In this document: piece by piece, positions 1 to 11,599 of the stretch | Layout: each line of letters begins with the position of its first letter | How positions within the stretch are numbered: position 1 is the stretch's first letter | Assembly (NCBI GenBank): GCA_009746045.1 | Contig: RPFO01000288.1 | Location: 1,354,911 to 1,418,910 of the forward strand | Length of the DNA: 64,000 nt | Reading direction: 5' to 3' | Source of the DNA: Mesostigma viride | Taxonomy: Eukaryota > Streptophyta > Mesostigmatophyceae > Mesostigmatales > Mesostigmataceae | Notes under the pieces: model-generated | The model's input: the letters and a program-made list of their open reading frames with translations, nothing else | Databases searched by the model: none | What the model was told of the DNA's origin: nothing | Position numbers and translations under genes: made by a program

Positions 1-3000
1 ACCCGCGGTGGCAACACCTGTACCATCGGTCACCACGCCGCCGCCGGCTACGCCCGCGGACAACTTGTTTGGAGCCGCGTCACCAAGCCCCGCTGCTGGC
101 GTGCGCCCACCCTCCCCGGGCTACCCTGCACTGCTAACGCCGCAACAAATCCTGCAGCAGGTGCATGGTGGTGCGGCCGCAAGCACCATGATGGCCCAGG
201 CGGCCAGCGGCAGCAGCAGCAGCAGCGCAGGTCACGCGGTCAGCAGCGGGGCGCATGGCAACGGGACGTCATCACCCACTGTCGCGACCTCATCCAGCAC
301 CCAGGCAGCCGCGGACGCGGCGTCCGCAGGGGCCCCTGCGCAGGCGCTTGCCACGGAGCCACCGTCGGTCCCTGGCAAGCGGGCCGGCTTGCTGCACCTG
401 GGCAAGCTGCCGCCTGGTTTCCCTGCGCCAGCACAAGCGCCCACCACCACGCCCGCAGAGCCCCCAGTGGCAAGTAGTAGTGTGGGTAAGGACAAGGACA
501 AGGGCAAGGCCGCGCCGCTGCCCGCTGGCAAGGCACGCAACAAGACACCTCCGCCACCCATCCCTTCGCCGGCCACCCCTGCGGTTGCGGATGGGGGCAG
601 GCTGGACGCCAGCGGAGCCACCGCGCAAGCTCTTGGCCCGGCCACCGCGCCCTCCGCGCCCCCGATGCCGGCGGATGCTGGCGGCGCGGCCACTGCCACC
701 AAGCCTGGTTCCGCCAAGAAGGGGGCGGCGTTGGACACCGGTTTGCAGCAGGTGGCGCCCGAGGCAGGGGCGGGGGCCGACGGGGGCGCTGTTGCTGCGG
801 CGGTGACATCAAGGGCAGAACTGGAGTCATTGCTGTCGCGGCCGCTCCCGTTTGGCGGCGCGCCCTCGCACGCCCCCGAGGCGGCCGCACCAGGTGTTGC
901 AGGGGCCGACGACGCGGGCACTGCCTTGCTGTCGCTGCTGCGAGGTGCCACAGGGGATGCCAGGGTGGGCGGGGGGGCAGGGGCGCAGGAGGCGGCGGCC
1001 GCACCAGGGGTTGTGGATGCGGGCAAGGGGGCGGCGACCGAGGCTGCAGAGAAACAGGCGTCGGAGGGGCATGGCGGCGCGGGCCACGGCGGGGAGGGGG
1101 TCCCGCACAAGGAGCCGCGTAGAGAGGAGGCGCAGGCGCAGGGCAAGGTGGAGGCCAAGGATGCGGTGCGGGAGGCACCAGTGCCGCACCCGCTGCCAGG
1201 GGGTGCCAAGGGGGTCGAGGGGGAAACCCTAGCGCGGGCGGCGGCAGCAGCGGTGCCGTACCAGGAGGCCAAGGGGGCTGCGGCAGCGCCAAGTAGCGAT
1301 GCACACAAGGTCACGCAGACGCTTATGGCGCACATGGCGTCGGTGGAGAAGGAGATGGTGGCCATTCGCAAGGAGCTGATCAGCCAGGTGAGAGGGGGGA
1401 GGGGCGCTAGGATCTATTTATGAGCTACTTAATGGTAGTAGGGTGCTATTTTAGATGGATCGATCCAGCCAGGGGGGGGGGGGCGGCGCGCTAGGTGCTA
1501 TTTAGCCCTAAATATTTGTAGTAAGGTGTCCTACAGAAGGAGTTGTCTAGCCAGCTTTGCGTGGGGGGGGGAGCGGTTGCAGTGTGGAAGCTGGCTGGAT
1601 GCTATTTTTGGGATGCCATGGTGTGCTATCTTGGTGTAGGTATATAGTAACGAGGTGTTAGGCGCTAATAATTTCTAACTAGATGACGTTGGTGCCCTTT
1701 TTAGATGTATCTAGATGCCATGGATGTCCTATTCAGATGTATCTAGATGCCGTTGGTGCGCGTTGGATGCCATCGGCGTGCGACAAGCGCAGGCATTTTC
1801 TGCACCCAACTGTCCTCCCGTCCGCCACACCATCATGTTTCCCACCCCTCCCAAGTGCAGGCGGCAGCGCAGAAGACGGCCGCCACGTCGGCGTCGGCGC
1901 TGGTATTGGGCGCGCTGGCCAAGGAAGCCAAGAAGCTGGAGCTGGCGATCGGAACGCGCGTGGACAAGGTGAGGGCAAGGGGACAAGGTGGGTCGGATAC
2001 GGCGGCTGGTCAAGCCACGGCTGGGCACGCACGTAGACAAGGTGAGGGCAAGGGGACAAGGTGGGACGGATACGGCGGGTGGTCAAGCCACGGCTGGGCA
2101 CGCGCGTGGACAAGGGGAGCACAAGGGGACAAGGTGGGTCGGATACGGCGGGTGGTCAAGCCACGGCTGGGCACGCGCGTGGACAAGGGGAGCACAAGGG
2201 GACAAGGTGGGTCGGATACGGCAGGGGGTCAAGCCACGGCTGGGCACGCGCGTGGACAAGGTGAGGGCAAGGGGACAAGGTGGGTCGGATACGGCGGCTG
2301 GTCAAGCCACGGCTGGGCACGCGCGTGGACAAGGGGAGCGCAAGGGGACAAGGTGGGTCGGATACGGCGGGGGGTCAAGCCACGGCTGGGCACGCGCGTG
2401 GACAAGGGGAGCGCAAGGGGACAAGGTGGGTCGGATACGGCGGGGGTCAAGCCACGGCTGGGCACGCGCGTGGACAAGGGGAGGGCAAGGGGACAAGGTG
2501 GGTCGGATACGGCGGGGGGTCAAGCCACGGCTGGGCACGCACGTGGACAAGGGGAGGGCAAGGGGACAAGGTGGGTCGGATACGGCGGGGGGTCAAGCCA
2601 CGGCTGGGCACGCGCGTGGACAAGGTGAGGGCAAGGGGACAAGGTGGGTCGGATACGGCGGGTGGTCAAGCCACGGCTGGGCACGCGCGTGGACAAGGGG
2701 AGCACAAGGGGACAAGGTGGGTCGGATACGGCGGGGGGTCAAGCCACGGCTGGGCACGCGCGTGGACAAGGGGAGCACAAGGGGACAAGGTGGGTCGGAT
2801 ACGGCGGGGGGTCAAGCCACGGCTGGGCACGCGCGTGGACAAGGGGAGCGCAAGGGGACAAGGTGGGTCGGATACGGCAGGGGGTCAAGCCACGGCTGGG
2901 CACGCGCGTGGACAAGGTGAGGGCAAGGGGACAAGGTGGGTCGGATACGGCGGGTGGTCAAGCCACGGCTGGGCACGCGCGTGGACAAGGTGAGGGCAAG

Positions 3001-6000
3001 GGGACAAGGTGGGTCGGATACGGCGGCTGGTCAAGCCACGGCTGGGCACGCACGTAGAGAAGGTGAGGGCAAGGGGACAAGATGGGTCGGATACGGCGGG
3101 GGGTCAAGCCACGGCTGGGCACGCGCGTGGACAAGGTGAAGGCAAGGGGACAAGGTGGGTCGGATACGGCGGCTGGTCAAGCCACGGCTGGGCACGCACG
3201 TAGACAAGGTGAGCGCAAGGGGACAAGGTGGGTCGGATACGGCGGGGGGTCAAGCCACGGCTGGGCGCGCGCGTGGACAAGGTGAAGGCAAGGGTACAAG
3301 GTGGGTCGGATTCGGCGGGGGGTCAAGCCACGGCTGGGCACGCACGTGGACAAGGGGAGCACAAGGGGACAAGGTGGGTCGGATACGGCGGGGGGTCAAG
3401 CCACGGCTGGGCACGCGCGTGGACAAGGGGAGGGCAAGGGGACAAGGTGGGTCGGATTCGGCGGCTGGTCAAGCCACGGCTGGGCACGCACGTGGACAAG
3501 GTGAAGGCAAGGGGACAAGGTGGGTCGGATACGGCGGCTGGTCAAGCCACGGCTGGGCGCGCGCGTGGACAAGGTGAAGGCAAGGGGACAAGGTGGGTCG
3601 GATACGGCGGGGGGTCAAGCCACGGCTGGGCACGCGCGTGGACAAGGTGAGGGCAAGGGGACAAGGTGGGTCGGATACGGCGGGGGGTCAAGCCACGGCT
3701 GGGCACGCACGTAGACAAGGTGAGGGCAAGGGGACAAGGTGGGTCGGATACGGCGGGTGGTCAAGCCACGGCTGGGCACGCGCGTGGACAAGGTGAAGGG
3801 AAGGGGACAAGGTGGGTCTGATACGGCGGGGGGTCAAGCCACGGCTGGGCACGCGCGTGGACAAGGTGAAGGCAAGGGGACAAGGTGGGTCGGATACGGC
3901 GGGGGGTCAAGCCACGGCTGGGCACGCACGTAGACAAGGTGAGGGCAAGGGGACAAGGTGGGTCGGATACGGCGGCTGGTCAAGCCACGGCTGGGCACGC
4001 ACGTGGACAAGGTGAAGGCAAGGGGACAAGGTGGGTCGGATACGGCGGGTGGTCAAGCCACGGCTGGGCACGCACGTAGACAAGGTGAAGGGAAGGGGAC
4101 AAGGTGGGTCGGATACGGCGGGGGTCAAGCCACGGCTGGGCACGCGCGTGGACAAGGTGAAGGCAAGGGGACAAGGTGGGTCGGATACGGCGGGGGGTCA
4201 AGCCACGGCTGGGCACGCACGTAGACAAGGTGAAGGGAAGGGGACAAGGTGGGTCGGATACGGCGGGGGGTCAAGCCACGGCTGGGCACGCGCGTGGACA
4301 AGGTGAGGGCTAGGGGACAAGGTGGGTCGGATACGGCGGGGGGTCAAGCCACGGCTGGGCACGCGCTTGGACAAGGTGAGGGCTAGGGGACAAGGGGGGT
4401 CGGATACGGCGGGGGTCAAGCCACGGCTGGGCACGCGCGTGGACAAGGTGAGGGCAAGGGGACAAGGTGGGTCGGATACGGCGGGGGGTCAAGCCACGGC
4501 TGGGCACGCGCGTGGACAAGGGGAGGGCAAGGGGACAAGGTGGGTCGGATTCGGCGGCTGGTCAAGCCACGGCTGGGCACGCGCGTGGACAAGGTGAAGG
4601 CAAGGGGACAAGGTGGGTCGGATACGGCGGCTGGTCAAGCCACGGCTGGGCACGCACGTGGACAAGGAGGTGGGTCGGATACGGCGGGGGGTCAAGCCAC
4701 GGCTGGGCGCGCGCGTGGACAAGGTGAAGGCAAGGGTACAAGGTGGGTCGGATTCGGCGGCTGGTCAAGCCACGGCTGGGCACGCACGTAGACAAGGTGA
4801 AGGCAAGGGGACAAGGTGGGTCGGATACGGCGGCTGGTCAAGCCACGGCTGGGCACGCGCGTGGACAAGGGGAGGGCAAGGGGACAAGGTGGGTCAGATA
4901 CGGCGGGGGGTCAAGCCACGGCTGGGCACGCACGTAGACAAGGTGAAGGCAAGGGGACAAGGTGGGTCGGATACGGCGGCTGGTCAAGCCACGGCTGGGC
5001 GCGCGCGTGGACAAGGTGAAGGCAAGGGGACAAGGTGGGTCGGATACGGCAGCTGGTCAAGCCACGGCTGGGCAAGCACGTAGACAAGGTGAGGGCAAGG
5101 GGACAAGGTGGGTCGGATACGGCGGGGGGTCAAGCCACGGCTGGGCGCGCGCGTGGACAAGGTGAGGGCAAGGGGACAAGGTGGATCGGATTCGGCGGCT
5201 GGTCAAGCCACGGCTGGGCACGCGCGTGGACAACAAGGGGTCATGGTGGGTATTTGCGCGGTGGTTCCGTGCCGCCCTCGCCCTTATTCCCTGCCACGTT
5301 TGGTGCTTGTCACGCGTCCTGTGCGCTGTTCTTGCGGTGTGTCCCCGCACTGAGTGATAAAATCAGCGCCCCATGTCGATGAGGTCAGCGCGTGACCAAT
5401 GCTGATGAGGTTAGGGTGCGTCTCCTGTGCCAGTTGCAGCATTTGGCCCCCAAATGCCTCCACCGTTGGACACAGCACCACTCCAACCCCTCTAACCCCG
5501 AACCCCCCACCCCCCTGGGTGCAGGCAATCAAGGGGTCCCTGGACGCCCACGCGGCGGCGGTGGAGGACACCCTTGCGCGGCGCGACAAGGCGGAGGCGG
5601 AGCGCCACGACAAGCTCCTGTCTGCCGTCACCAACACGTGGCCGCAGGAGGTGCCGCCGCTCATCCAGAAGGTGGGGCCAAGGGGGGGGAATGGGACACA
5701 GTGGGGTCGAGGGGGCTTGAATGGGAGGGTTTGCGTGGGTGGATGTGTGGATGCGGGGTGTTGTGGCCGTGAGGGTGTGGGCCGTAGGGCTCGGGGTGTT
5801 GTGGCCGTGAGGGTGTGGGCCTGAGGGTTTGGGGTCGGCAGTGCTGCCATAGAGGCACGCGTCCTGCCTGGCGTGGTGGACGGAGGGTGGCCGCATTACC
5901 TGGCTCCCCCACTTACTGACAAAGAACCTCCTTCCCTATTTTTGCTTACGCCCCCTATTCGTGTTGCGCGCACGATGGTACTGACGCCCCATATTCGTGT

Positions 6001-7575
6001 TGCGCGCACGATGGTACTTATGCCCCCTATTCGTGTTGCGCCCACAATGGTACTTATGCCCCCTATTCGTGTTGCGCCCACAATGGTACTTACATCCTCT
6101 GTTCGTGTCGCACCCACCATGGTCCTTACGCCCGACGCCCACGATGGCACTGTGCAACGAGGGAGCTCGGTCTCTGCGCGCTGTGTCCATCGATTTTTTA
6201 TGTTTGGATTGGAATGAGTTTACCCATGCTTGTGTGTACACCGTGCTAGTCTATACATCCATTGTATGTAATACTGTGCATACAGTGTACGCATATACGG
6301 TGCATACGGTGTAGGTATATAGTGTGTATGCGGTGTACGTATATAGTGTGTATGTGGTGTACGTATATAGTGTGCATACAGTGTACGTATACAGTGTGCA
6401 TACACCAATGCTAGTCAGTGTTTGGTTGCACTTCACATGGTGAAGGAGGAGCTTGGGTGAGTGGAGTTGCTCGGGTCATGTGCATTCACCTATCTGCTCT
6501 GTTTTGCGCCCTACTCACCTAGTTGTTCTGTTGTGCGCCCTTTTCGCGTCCCACCTAACAGGCGGTGAAGAAGGAGCTGGGCGCGCTGGTGCTGGGGCTG
6601 GGCAAGGGCATCACGCCGTCGCTGCAGACGACCGTCACCAAGGCCGCAGAGGCTTCCCTCGCAAAGGCCCTGACAAAGTCCCTGCCGTCTCAGGTGGACA
6701 AGGCCCTGGCGCCACAGCTGGACGCCATGCTGCAGCGGCTGCTGGCCCCCGCCGACGTCACGGCCGCGCTTCAGGGGCCCCTCATGGAGGGCGTGCGCCA
6801 GCAGTTTGCCGCCAGCCTGCTGCCTGCGGTGGAGGCCACCTGTCGCGAGCTGTTTGGCCAGCTGGACGCCACGCTGATGCGCGGATTGGACGAACACTTC
6901 GGCACGCTGCGGGCTGAGCGTGCGGCGGCCATGGGCGCGCTCGACACGGCCCTGCGGGACGCGCAGGCGGTGGCGTCGCAGCTGGGTGGTGAGATGCGCG
7001 AGCTGCAGCGGGAGGTGCTGGCGGCCGCGATGGAGGCCATACAGGCACAGGCCCAATGGGCGGGGCGCGGCGGCAACGGGGGGCCAGCCGCAGGGGGTGC
7101 CGGCGCCCCTGAGGGTGGTGCCGCCAAGATGCTGTCCCTGGAGCACCTGGAGTCCCGCCTGGACCCGACCATCGAACTGCGGCGGCTGCTGGACGAGGGG
7201 AGCTACGAGGAGGCCTTCAACCGCGCGCTGACGCTGGCCGACCTGAGCGTGGTCACCTGGGTGTGCCGCCAGGTAGACGTCTCCCAGCTGCTGGGGGGTG
7301 AGCCGCCCGCGCTCAGCCAGGGTGTGCTCCTGTCCCTGGTCTCACAGCTGGCGACGGACGTGGTGGCAGACACGGGCATGAAGCTGTCGTGGGTGCGGGA
7401 GGCGGCCATGGCGCTGGACGTGGCCGACCCCTTGTACGCGCCGCACCTGCGCCCGATACTGGAGAGCGTGCACAAGAGCATCGCGCAGCAGGCGCCCGCA
7501 GTCGCCCCCGAATGGCGCTCGCAGGTCAAGCTGGTACTGCACATCATGACCTCGCTGCTGGCGCAGGTGGCATAG
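1..7575 (+). CDS. EDC4: EDC4/VARICOSE-like mRNA-decapping scaffold, C-terminal part (5' end outside window)
   Basis: Four exons are visible: 1-1387 (already open at the window edge), 1861-1968, 5525-5671 and 6562-7575 (TAG stop). All junctions are GT/AG and phase 0, so they join cleanly. The first exon is a long Ala/Pro/Gly-rich linker that ends in a short helical stretch (VEKEMVAIRKEL). Exons 2 to 4 encode charged, coiled-coil-like helices. The last ~150 residues are the conserved EDC4/VARICOSE C-terminal helical domain: LEHLESRLDPTIELRRLLDE, then EEAFNRALTLADLSVVTWVC and LSQGVLLSLVSQLA. In plants and animals this protein is a processing-body scaffold that links DCP1/DCP2 and drives 5' decapping of mRNA; the N-terminal WD40 part would lie upstream of the window. 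Codon usage is very GC-rich, unlike the transposon-rich flank. Exon boundaries are inferred from splice consensus and the family match; no transcript was seen. Confidence 0.88.
1960..5233 (+). repeat. 73-bp minisatellite (~45 units) in EDC4 intron 2, each unit carrying the exon-2/donor junction
   Basis: The array starts at the 3' edge of exon 2 and fills most of intron 2 (1969-5524). The unit begins GTGGACAAG|GTGAGGGC, which is the last nine bases of exon 2 plus the real 5' splice site. About 45 units follow with few indels (one 72-bp unit near 2398, one short unit near 4658). Counting by eye, about 13 units read GGGGAG at the donor position and so lose the GT; the rest keep GTGAG or GTGAAG. 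Because 73 is not a multiple of three, each frame is read in turn, which creates long repeat-encoded open frames that are probably not proteins. The frame of exon 2 stays open into the array as far as 2628. Confidence 0.95.
5945..6135 (+). repeat. 36-bp tandem repeat, about five copies, in EDC4 intron 3
   Basis: The unit is roughly CCCCCTATTCGTGTTGCGCC plus CACAATGGTACTTATG. Copies diverge slightly from left to right. The rest of intron 3 (5672-6561) shows only G-rich and pyrimidine-rich sequence and the AT-rich repeat listed next. Confidence 0.85.
6270..6405 (+). repeat. 24-bp TA/TG-rich tandem repeat in EDC4 intron 3
   Basis: Imperfect copies of GTGTGTATGCGGTGTACGTATATA. The sequence is purine-pyrimidine alternating and lies about 150 bp before the acceptor of exon 4. 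Confidence 0.75.
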
Positions 7576-7660
7576 CGTGCCACATCATGACCTGGTGTAC
7601 GAGGCATAGCGCGCCATGTCATGACCTCACTACTGGCGCAGGCGGCATAGTAGGGTGGCT
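7539..7660 (+). repeat. degenerate tandem repeat across the EDC4 stop codon
   Basis: The 3' end of the coding sequence (CATCATGACCTCGCTGCTGG ... GGCATAG) recurs twice in the 3' untranslated region, at about 7580-7612 and 7617-7650. The middle copy is shorter. Each repeat carries its own in-unit TAG. Confidence 0.7.
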
Positions 7661-8107
7661 GGAAAGCGTTGCGTTGGCAGGCGAGGCTTTAGCCCTCCTG
7701 TGTGCACATGGGGCAAGTCACGTTGTTGAGTGCACGTTCCTTCGGGCGGGCTGTGTGGCTGCCACCCACAAATGTGGCTGCTGATAACTTGCTGTTCGAT
7801 GGCCTCACGTTCAGCTGTTAACTGAATGTAGGTCATGGATCGTTGGCAGCTGGCTTTTTCTGGTGCCCCAATGCGGTTTTGATCATGATGAGAATTGCAA
7901 CGTTTTCCTATTTCAAACAACAGGGGTTGCCTTGCAAAGCTGCATGGAGCCAGCTGTCCTGCTATGCAGACCGTTCACTGTCATGTGCAGTAATACAATT
8001 TAACCTTGTTGCTTGACAATGATTCATTGCATGAATTTTTATGTCACACACCAAATAGACCTGGTGACGATGGTTGAATTCTGGGCAATCTGTGCCACTA
8101 GTCTCAC
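7661..8107. other. EDC4 3' flank, no gene seen
   Basis: AT content rises here. I see no convincing open frame and no clear TGTAA poly(A) signal close to the stop codon. The stretch ends at the TTAA that begins transposon T1. Confidence 0.5.
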
Positions 8108-8520
8108 TTAAGGGGACGTGGCGCGCCGAATATTTTCCGCGCCAAAGAATTCGCGGTACCGTCCGTACGGTGTATAATGTGTGCCCGGACCGCTCAACCC
8201 TCGTGGAGGTGGCCATGGCGGCTTGCCTTCAGGCAATATTAATCGATATGGCATCTAAAAAGCTAGAAAAATGCATGAATTTCGCAGAAGATTAGTCGAT
8301 GACCTCATTTCATGGCGGAAAGTTTACGGTTTGCAATATCGCTAATTTCTCGAACGGCTACGGGCGCGGGGGTCCAGGATATAATTTCTCTTGCGGATCA
8401 TGAAATTTAATGCAGGTTCACGGCAGCGATTGTGAGGCAACGTAGGCTCTAAAGAGCGATTATGAGGCTAACTTAATGGTGTTGTCGAGTTTGTGCCGAA
8501 GCTTCCCGGTTTTTTTGTAT

Positions 8521-8744
8521 AGCCATGATGATCTTCCCCCTCACAGGCATGCTCCCCCCTTACCCGGGCATAGCGTGATAGACCATGAGGGTGCGGGTGC
8601 CCTGGTGCACCTAGAGCAGGGGTAGCTTACATTCCCACCCTTGCATGAAGTAGCCTAGAATGTATTAAAAGCCATATGCCCCTTCTCAGGGCTATGTGCT
8701 ACATGTACTCCCAACGGAGTGATGTTGATAATTAATTAATTAAT
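8521..8744 (+). mobile_element. LINE family C, 3'-end fragment
   Basis: The 3' half (ATGCCCCTTCTCAGGGCTAT, then CTCCCAACGGAG, then a TTAA-rich tail) matches the 3' end of the element at 61873-62937 in reverse orientation. It is flanked by an imperfect direct repeat, TTCCCGGTTTTTTT at about 8505 and TTCCCGGTTTCTTT at about 8745, consistent with target-primed insertion and 5' truncation. It is non-coding. Confidence 0.6.
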
Positions 8745-10102
8745 TCCCGGTTTCTTTTACATTTCCGGCATTCATGGTAAGAACCTACGCAGGCCTGCGC
8801 ATGTCGCCTTCACGTATTCACGGAAGGCGCACCTTCCTTGTTCGCCTGATCAATGGATGGTGTCTTTTATTGTTCGAGCTTGCGTGCCAGTTTATGCATG
8901 AAACATTTCCACGCAGGCAGGTGCATTAACGTCGGCCTTTCGCCCTTTTTTCGGGCAGTTTCCCTGCAGGAAGCGCTCCATTTCTTTCGGTTGCATCGTC
9001 AGATTCCTACTAGCAGTTTCGTACAATTTCGTGTAGTTTGTGGCTGGCATGCTTAAGGAGCCGAGGTCAAGTTGTTGGTAATGTGTTGACATTTGTTTTC
9101 CATCATCCTTTGGACATGAGCTTGCTCAGACGCTTTGTTATGTGCCGGATCTGACACGCCTGTTTTAGTAACGACATCCGGCATGTGCCTAGAGGCTAAC
9201 AAGCTGGCATCAGCTTCTTAGCAAATTGCCATATTGGAAAGGAAGGTGAGAGTGGTTCTTTTGCTGGCCATACTGCATGAGTGGCATTGCATTAGACAGG
9301 TGTTTCCATTGTTTTCCTTGAGCTATGACCATTAAGACTTCCCTGCTATGTGTGCAGCAAGGCAAGCTGGATAGGATGTGAATGCTTGGCAGACAGCATG
9401 TATGATTTGCTGCCAAGTTTGCAGGCTGCAGTTGCCTCTATTGCTTGGGCATTCTTTCTAAGGTTTTTACACGTATACTTGCTGAGTTCTTGGCATAAAT
9501 TTACATGGTAACCTTGGGCTGAGCATAGTGTATGCTCTCTTGGTGCGTGTATGCCTAGCGATGGTGTTGCTATGCCCACGCTGGCAAGGCTGGCCGTGCT
9601 GAGGGCAGGGGAGGGCAGATGAGGTGCCTAGCCTTTTCTTATGTTGTGTGATCGAGTTGGGCATGTTTTTTGGCTTCTTGGATGGAAAACATCATGTCTA
9701 GGTGGCCTTATACACAGAAAAACCTCATTTAGCGTATGTTCAGGATTTAGCACGCAAAAACTTATAACTTGAACTAGACTTGTCGGAATGACCTGGGACT
9801 TGGAACACAGTTGTCCCTCTGTTAGACGGATTTTCGCTGCAGGAAAAAGTATTTTTTTTTACGTGTTTATAAAAAGTTATTCCCAATGTCCGGTAAAAAA
9901 AAGGGTCATTTTGCGGGGAAATTAATAACTGTTCGAGGTTTTGCCCTTTTCATGATGTAAATAGCTCAGCAAGCTACAAACTCAGGGAACTAAAAACGCT
10001 GCAGGCAGTTTTGTAAATAGATGTGTGCATTGGCTGGGGCATACCCAGCCCTAATTAGCGTCTTTTGCTATTTATAGCGCATTATTGGCGTATATATGGG
10101 GG

Positions 10103-10310
10103 CGCTGACTCGGGCCATGGCTGACATCATGCTCCGCCGTACGCGGGCTGATTTTGCGGTGCAGCAGGGCTATTAGGTTCCTCCCGTTAGGCGTTTCCAT
10201 TGGTCTTATCGTAGTATAGAGCTTTGACATGGCTCTGTATATAGGTTTATAGCTGGGCGTTTGCTTTGGTTTGAGTGATTTCACTCTGCTGTAAGTAATT
10301 ATATTTTTAC
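10103..10310 (+). mobile_element. LINE family B, 5'-truncated 3' end with 12-bp target duplication
   Basis: The insert holds the last ~20 codons and 3' untranslated region of the LINE seen complete-to-C-terminus at 29684-30935. It is flanked exactly by TATATATGGGGG (10091-10102 and 10311-10322). The protein end (RRTRADFAVQQGY, stop) is identical in both copies. The insertion split the right subterminal part of T1. Confidence 0.85.
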
Positions 10311-10468
10311 TATATATGGGGGTAGTACCCCCAACAAGTGCATGGACAACTCACTAGAGATGTTATTTAGTGCCCCCAATCATAATAACTTAGGGTTGTG
10401 CAAATGGATTTCAAGTGATATTACCATATGTCAATTTTTAAGGGTTTTGGGGTGCCACCTCCCCTTAA

Positions 10469-11045
10469 ATTAAAATACCGTTGTATCGATCGATGCCAGT
10501 GTGTCAAGGATCAGGGGTTTTATATGCAGCTTGTCAACCGGCGTTTTCTGGACATACGGGTACTCGTGGCCGCTAGGAACAAACGCACTGGTCACGCAAG
10601 TTTGTTTTCAGCTAAACCATCTAGGTCTCGCTCTGAACGTTAGCCAGCCATAGTTTTTATGTTTTGATACCTTCGGTATCGACTGGCCAGGTGTGTAGTG
10701 CTCCTACGCATCATTGCAGGGGTTGTGGGTGAACCCTCAGTATGCCCCTAAAACCCCTCAAGCTCCGCGAGAAGCCTTTATATTCTCCTGGGCTATTGGG
10801 GGTTAGCATGCAACGTACCCCCACACCCGTCATCATGGCCGAGCGTACAGCCGTCCTGGATAGTCCGGATGACGCGGAGTTGCTATCTGCGACTCCAGAC
10901 CTGGGCGAGTGAGTCTCGCCACTTGCCTTTGCGGGTGAAGTATCCGTGTAGAAAAGTACCTCATCGGGTACTCCATGGTATGCCTTCAGTGCATGTTCAC
11001 GCACTTCCTTACTTACTTCCTGGAGGTTGAAGAAACAACCTTCAA
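10469..11045. other. unassigned sequence between T1 and LINE fragments
   Basis: An open frame on the minus strand (10711-11055, 114 codons) runs out of the LINE C ORF1 remnant to its right. It has no motif I recognise and may be the decayed continuation of that ORF1. A short block near 10620-10660 (GTTAGCCAGCCATAGTTTTT) resembles sequence near 61510 inside T2, so this is probably transposon debris. Confidence 0.4.
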
Positions 11046-11430
11046 CGAGGGACATGGGAGCAAGGATTTTGTTTTCAAATGCCTTGGCAAGGGACTTGGA
11101 GTTCTCACCTTGCAGCTTATCGAAGTGCTTGACGCCGGATGACGTTTGCGGCTGCGCTTTTCGAGCTCGGCCTCCTCACGGAAGACGGGCGTCTGCTGCT
11201 TGAGCTGGGCGGCGATTGCGGAGGTGGTGGTGGTGGTGTGGTTCAGCAGCGTGGCGGCCCAGGTCTGGGGGGGAGCTAGCTAGGCGCATAGCAGGCTGGG
11301 CCAGCCGGGGCTGGCCTGGCGTCCATTAATATCCTTCACCGCCTGGGCGGTGAGGCCCACGGTATTTTGCAGGCGCTCGATGGCGATGCATGGCGTTGTC
11401 CTTGAGGCGCTGCCTGGGCGATGAAGGCTG
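11046..11430 (-). mobile_element. LINE family C ORF1 fragment
   Basis: Read on the minus strand, this encodes a broken version of the ORF1 protein at 62311-62928: the segment AAQLKQQTPVFREEAELEKR matches AAQLKQQTLDLREEAELAKR there, followed by FENKIL. It extends further 5' than the 62-kb copy (coding resembling AQAVKDI is preceded by more sequence), so the 62-kb copy is 5'-truncated. Frameshifts make this copy non-functional. Confidence 0.7.
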
Positions 11431-11599
11431 CGTTGCGTAGAGGAGCGTTTGCTCGTCATATATTGCGTTATAGCTTCGGAAATTTATATCAGTGTGTGCG
11501 TCTTAGAAAGACGAAGGGATTGTGATATTCACGGCCGAATTTGGTGCCCAAACGTGAAAGTTATGAGCTCCGCTGTCAGCCATGGCTATATCTCGTGGC

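Larger units (their letters stand above)
8108..10468. mobile_element. T1: non-autonomous TTAA-flanked DNA transposon
   Basis: The left end reads TTAA GGGGACGTGGCGCGCC. The right end, reverse-complemented, reads TTAA GGGGAGGTGGCACCCC, so the terminal inverted repeats match at about 13 of 16 positions inside a TTAA duplication (8108-8111 and 10465-10468). No transposase is visible in the 2.35 kb. Two LINE pieces (8521-8744, 10103-10310) inserted later. The right subterminal part has a TAGCGTCTTTT block and a GGGGGTAGTACCCCC palindrome (10318-10332) that recur at the right end of T2. A TTAA target fits piggyBac or Kolobok; the GGGG terminus argues for Kolobok, but this is inference. Confidence 0.72.

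Noticed and set aside
232-1371. Long minus-strand open frames opposite EDC4 exon 1
   Set aside because: Antisense shadows of a very GC-rich coding exon; composition is that of reversed Ala/Gly/Pro codons.
1960-5233. Array considered as CRISPR
   Set aside because: Units are contiguous near-identical 73-mers without unique spacers, and the DNA is eukaryotic.
1747-5382. Many overlapping long open frames on both strands in the 73-bp array
   Set aside because: They arise because the unit lacks stops in most frames and its length is not a multiple of three. They carry no domain and follow the repeat, so they are not called as genes.
8853-9664. Short open frames (60-77 codons) in T1
   Set aside because: No motif, no start context and AT-rich sequence inside a non-autonomous transposon.
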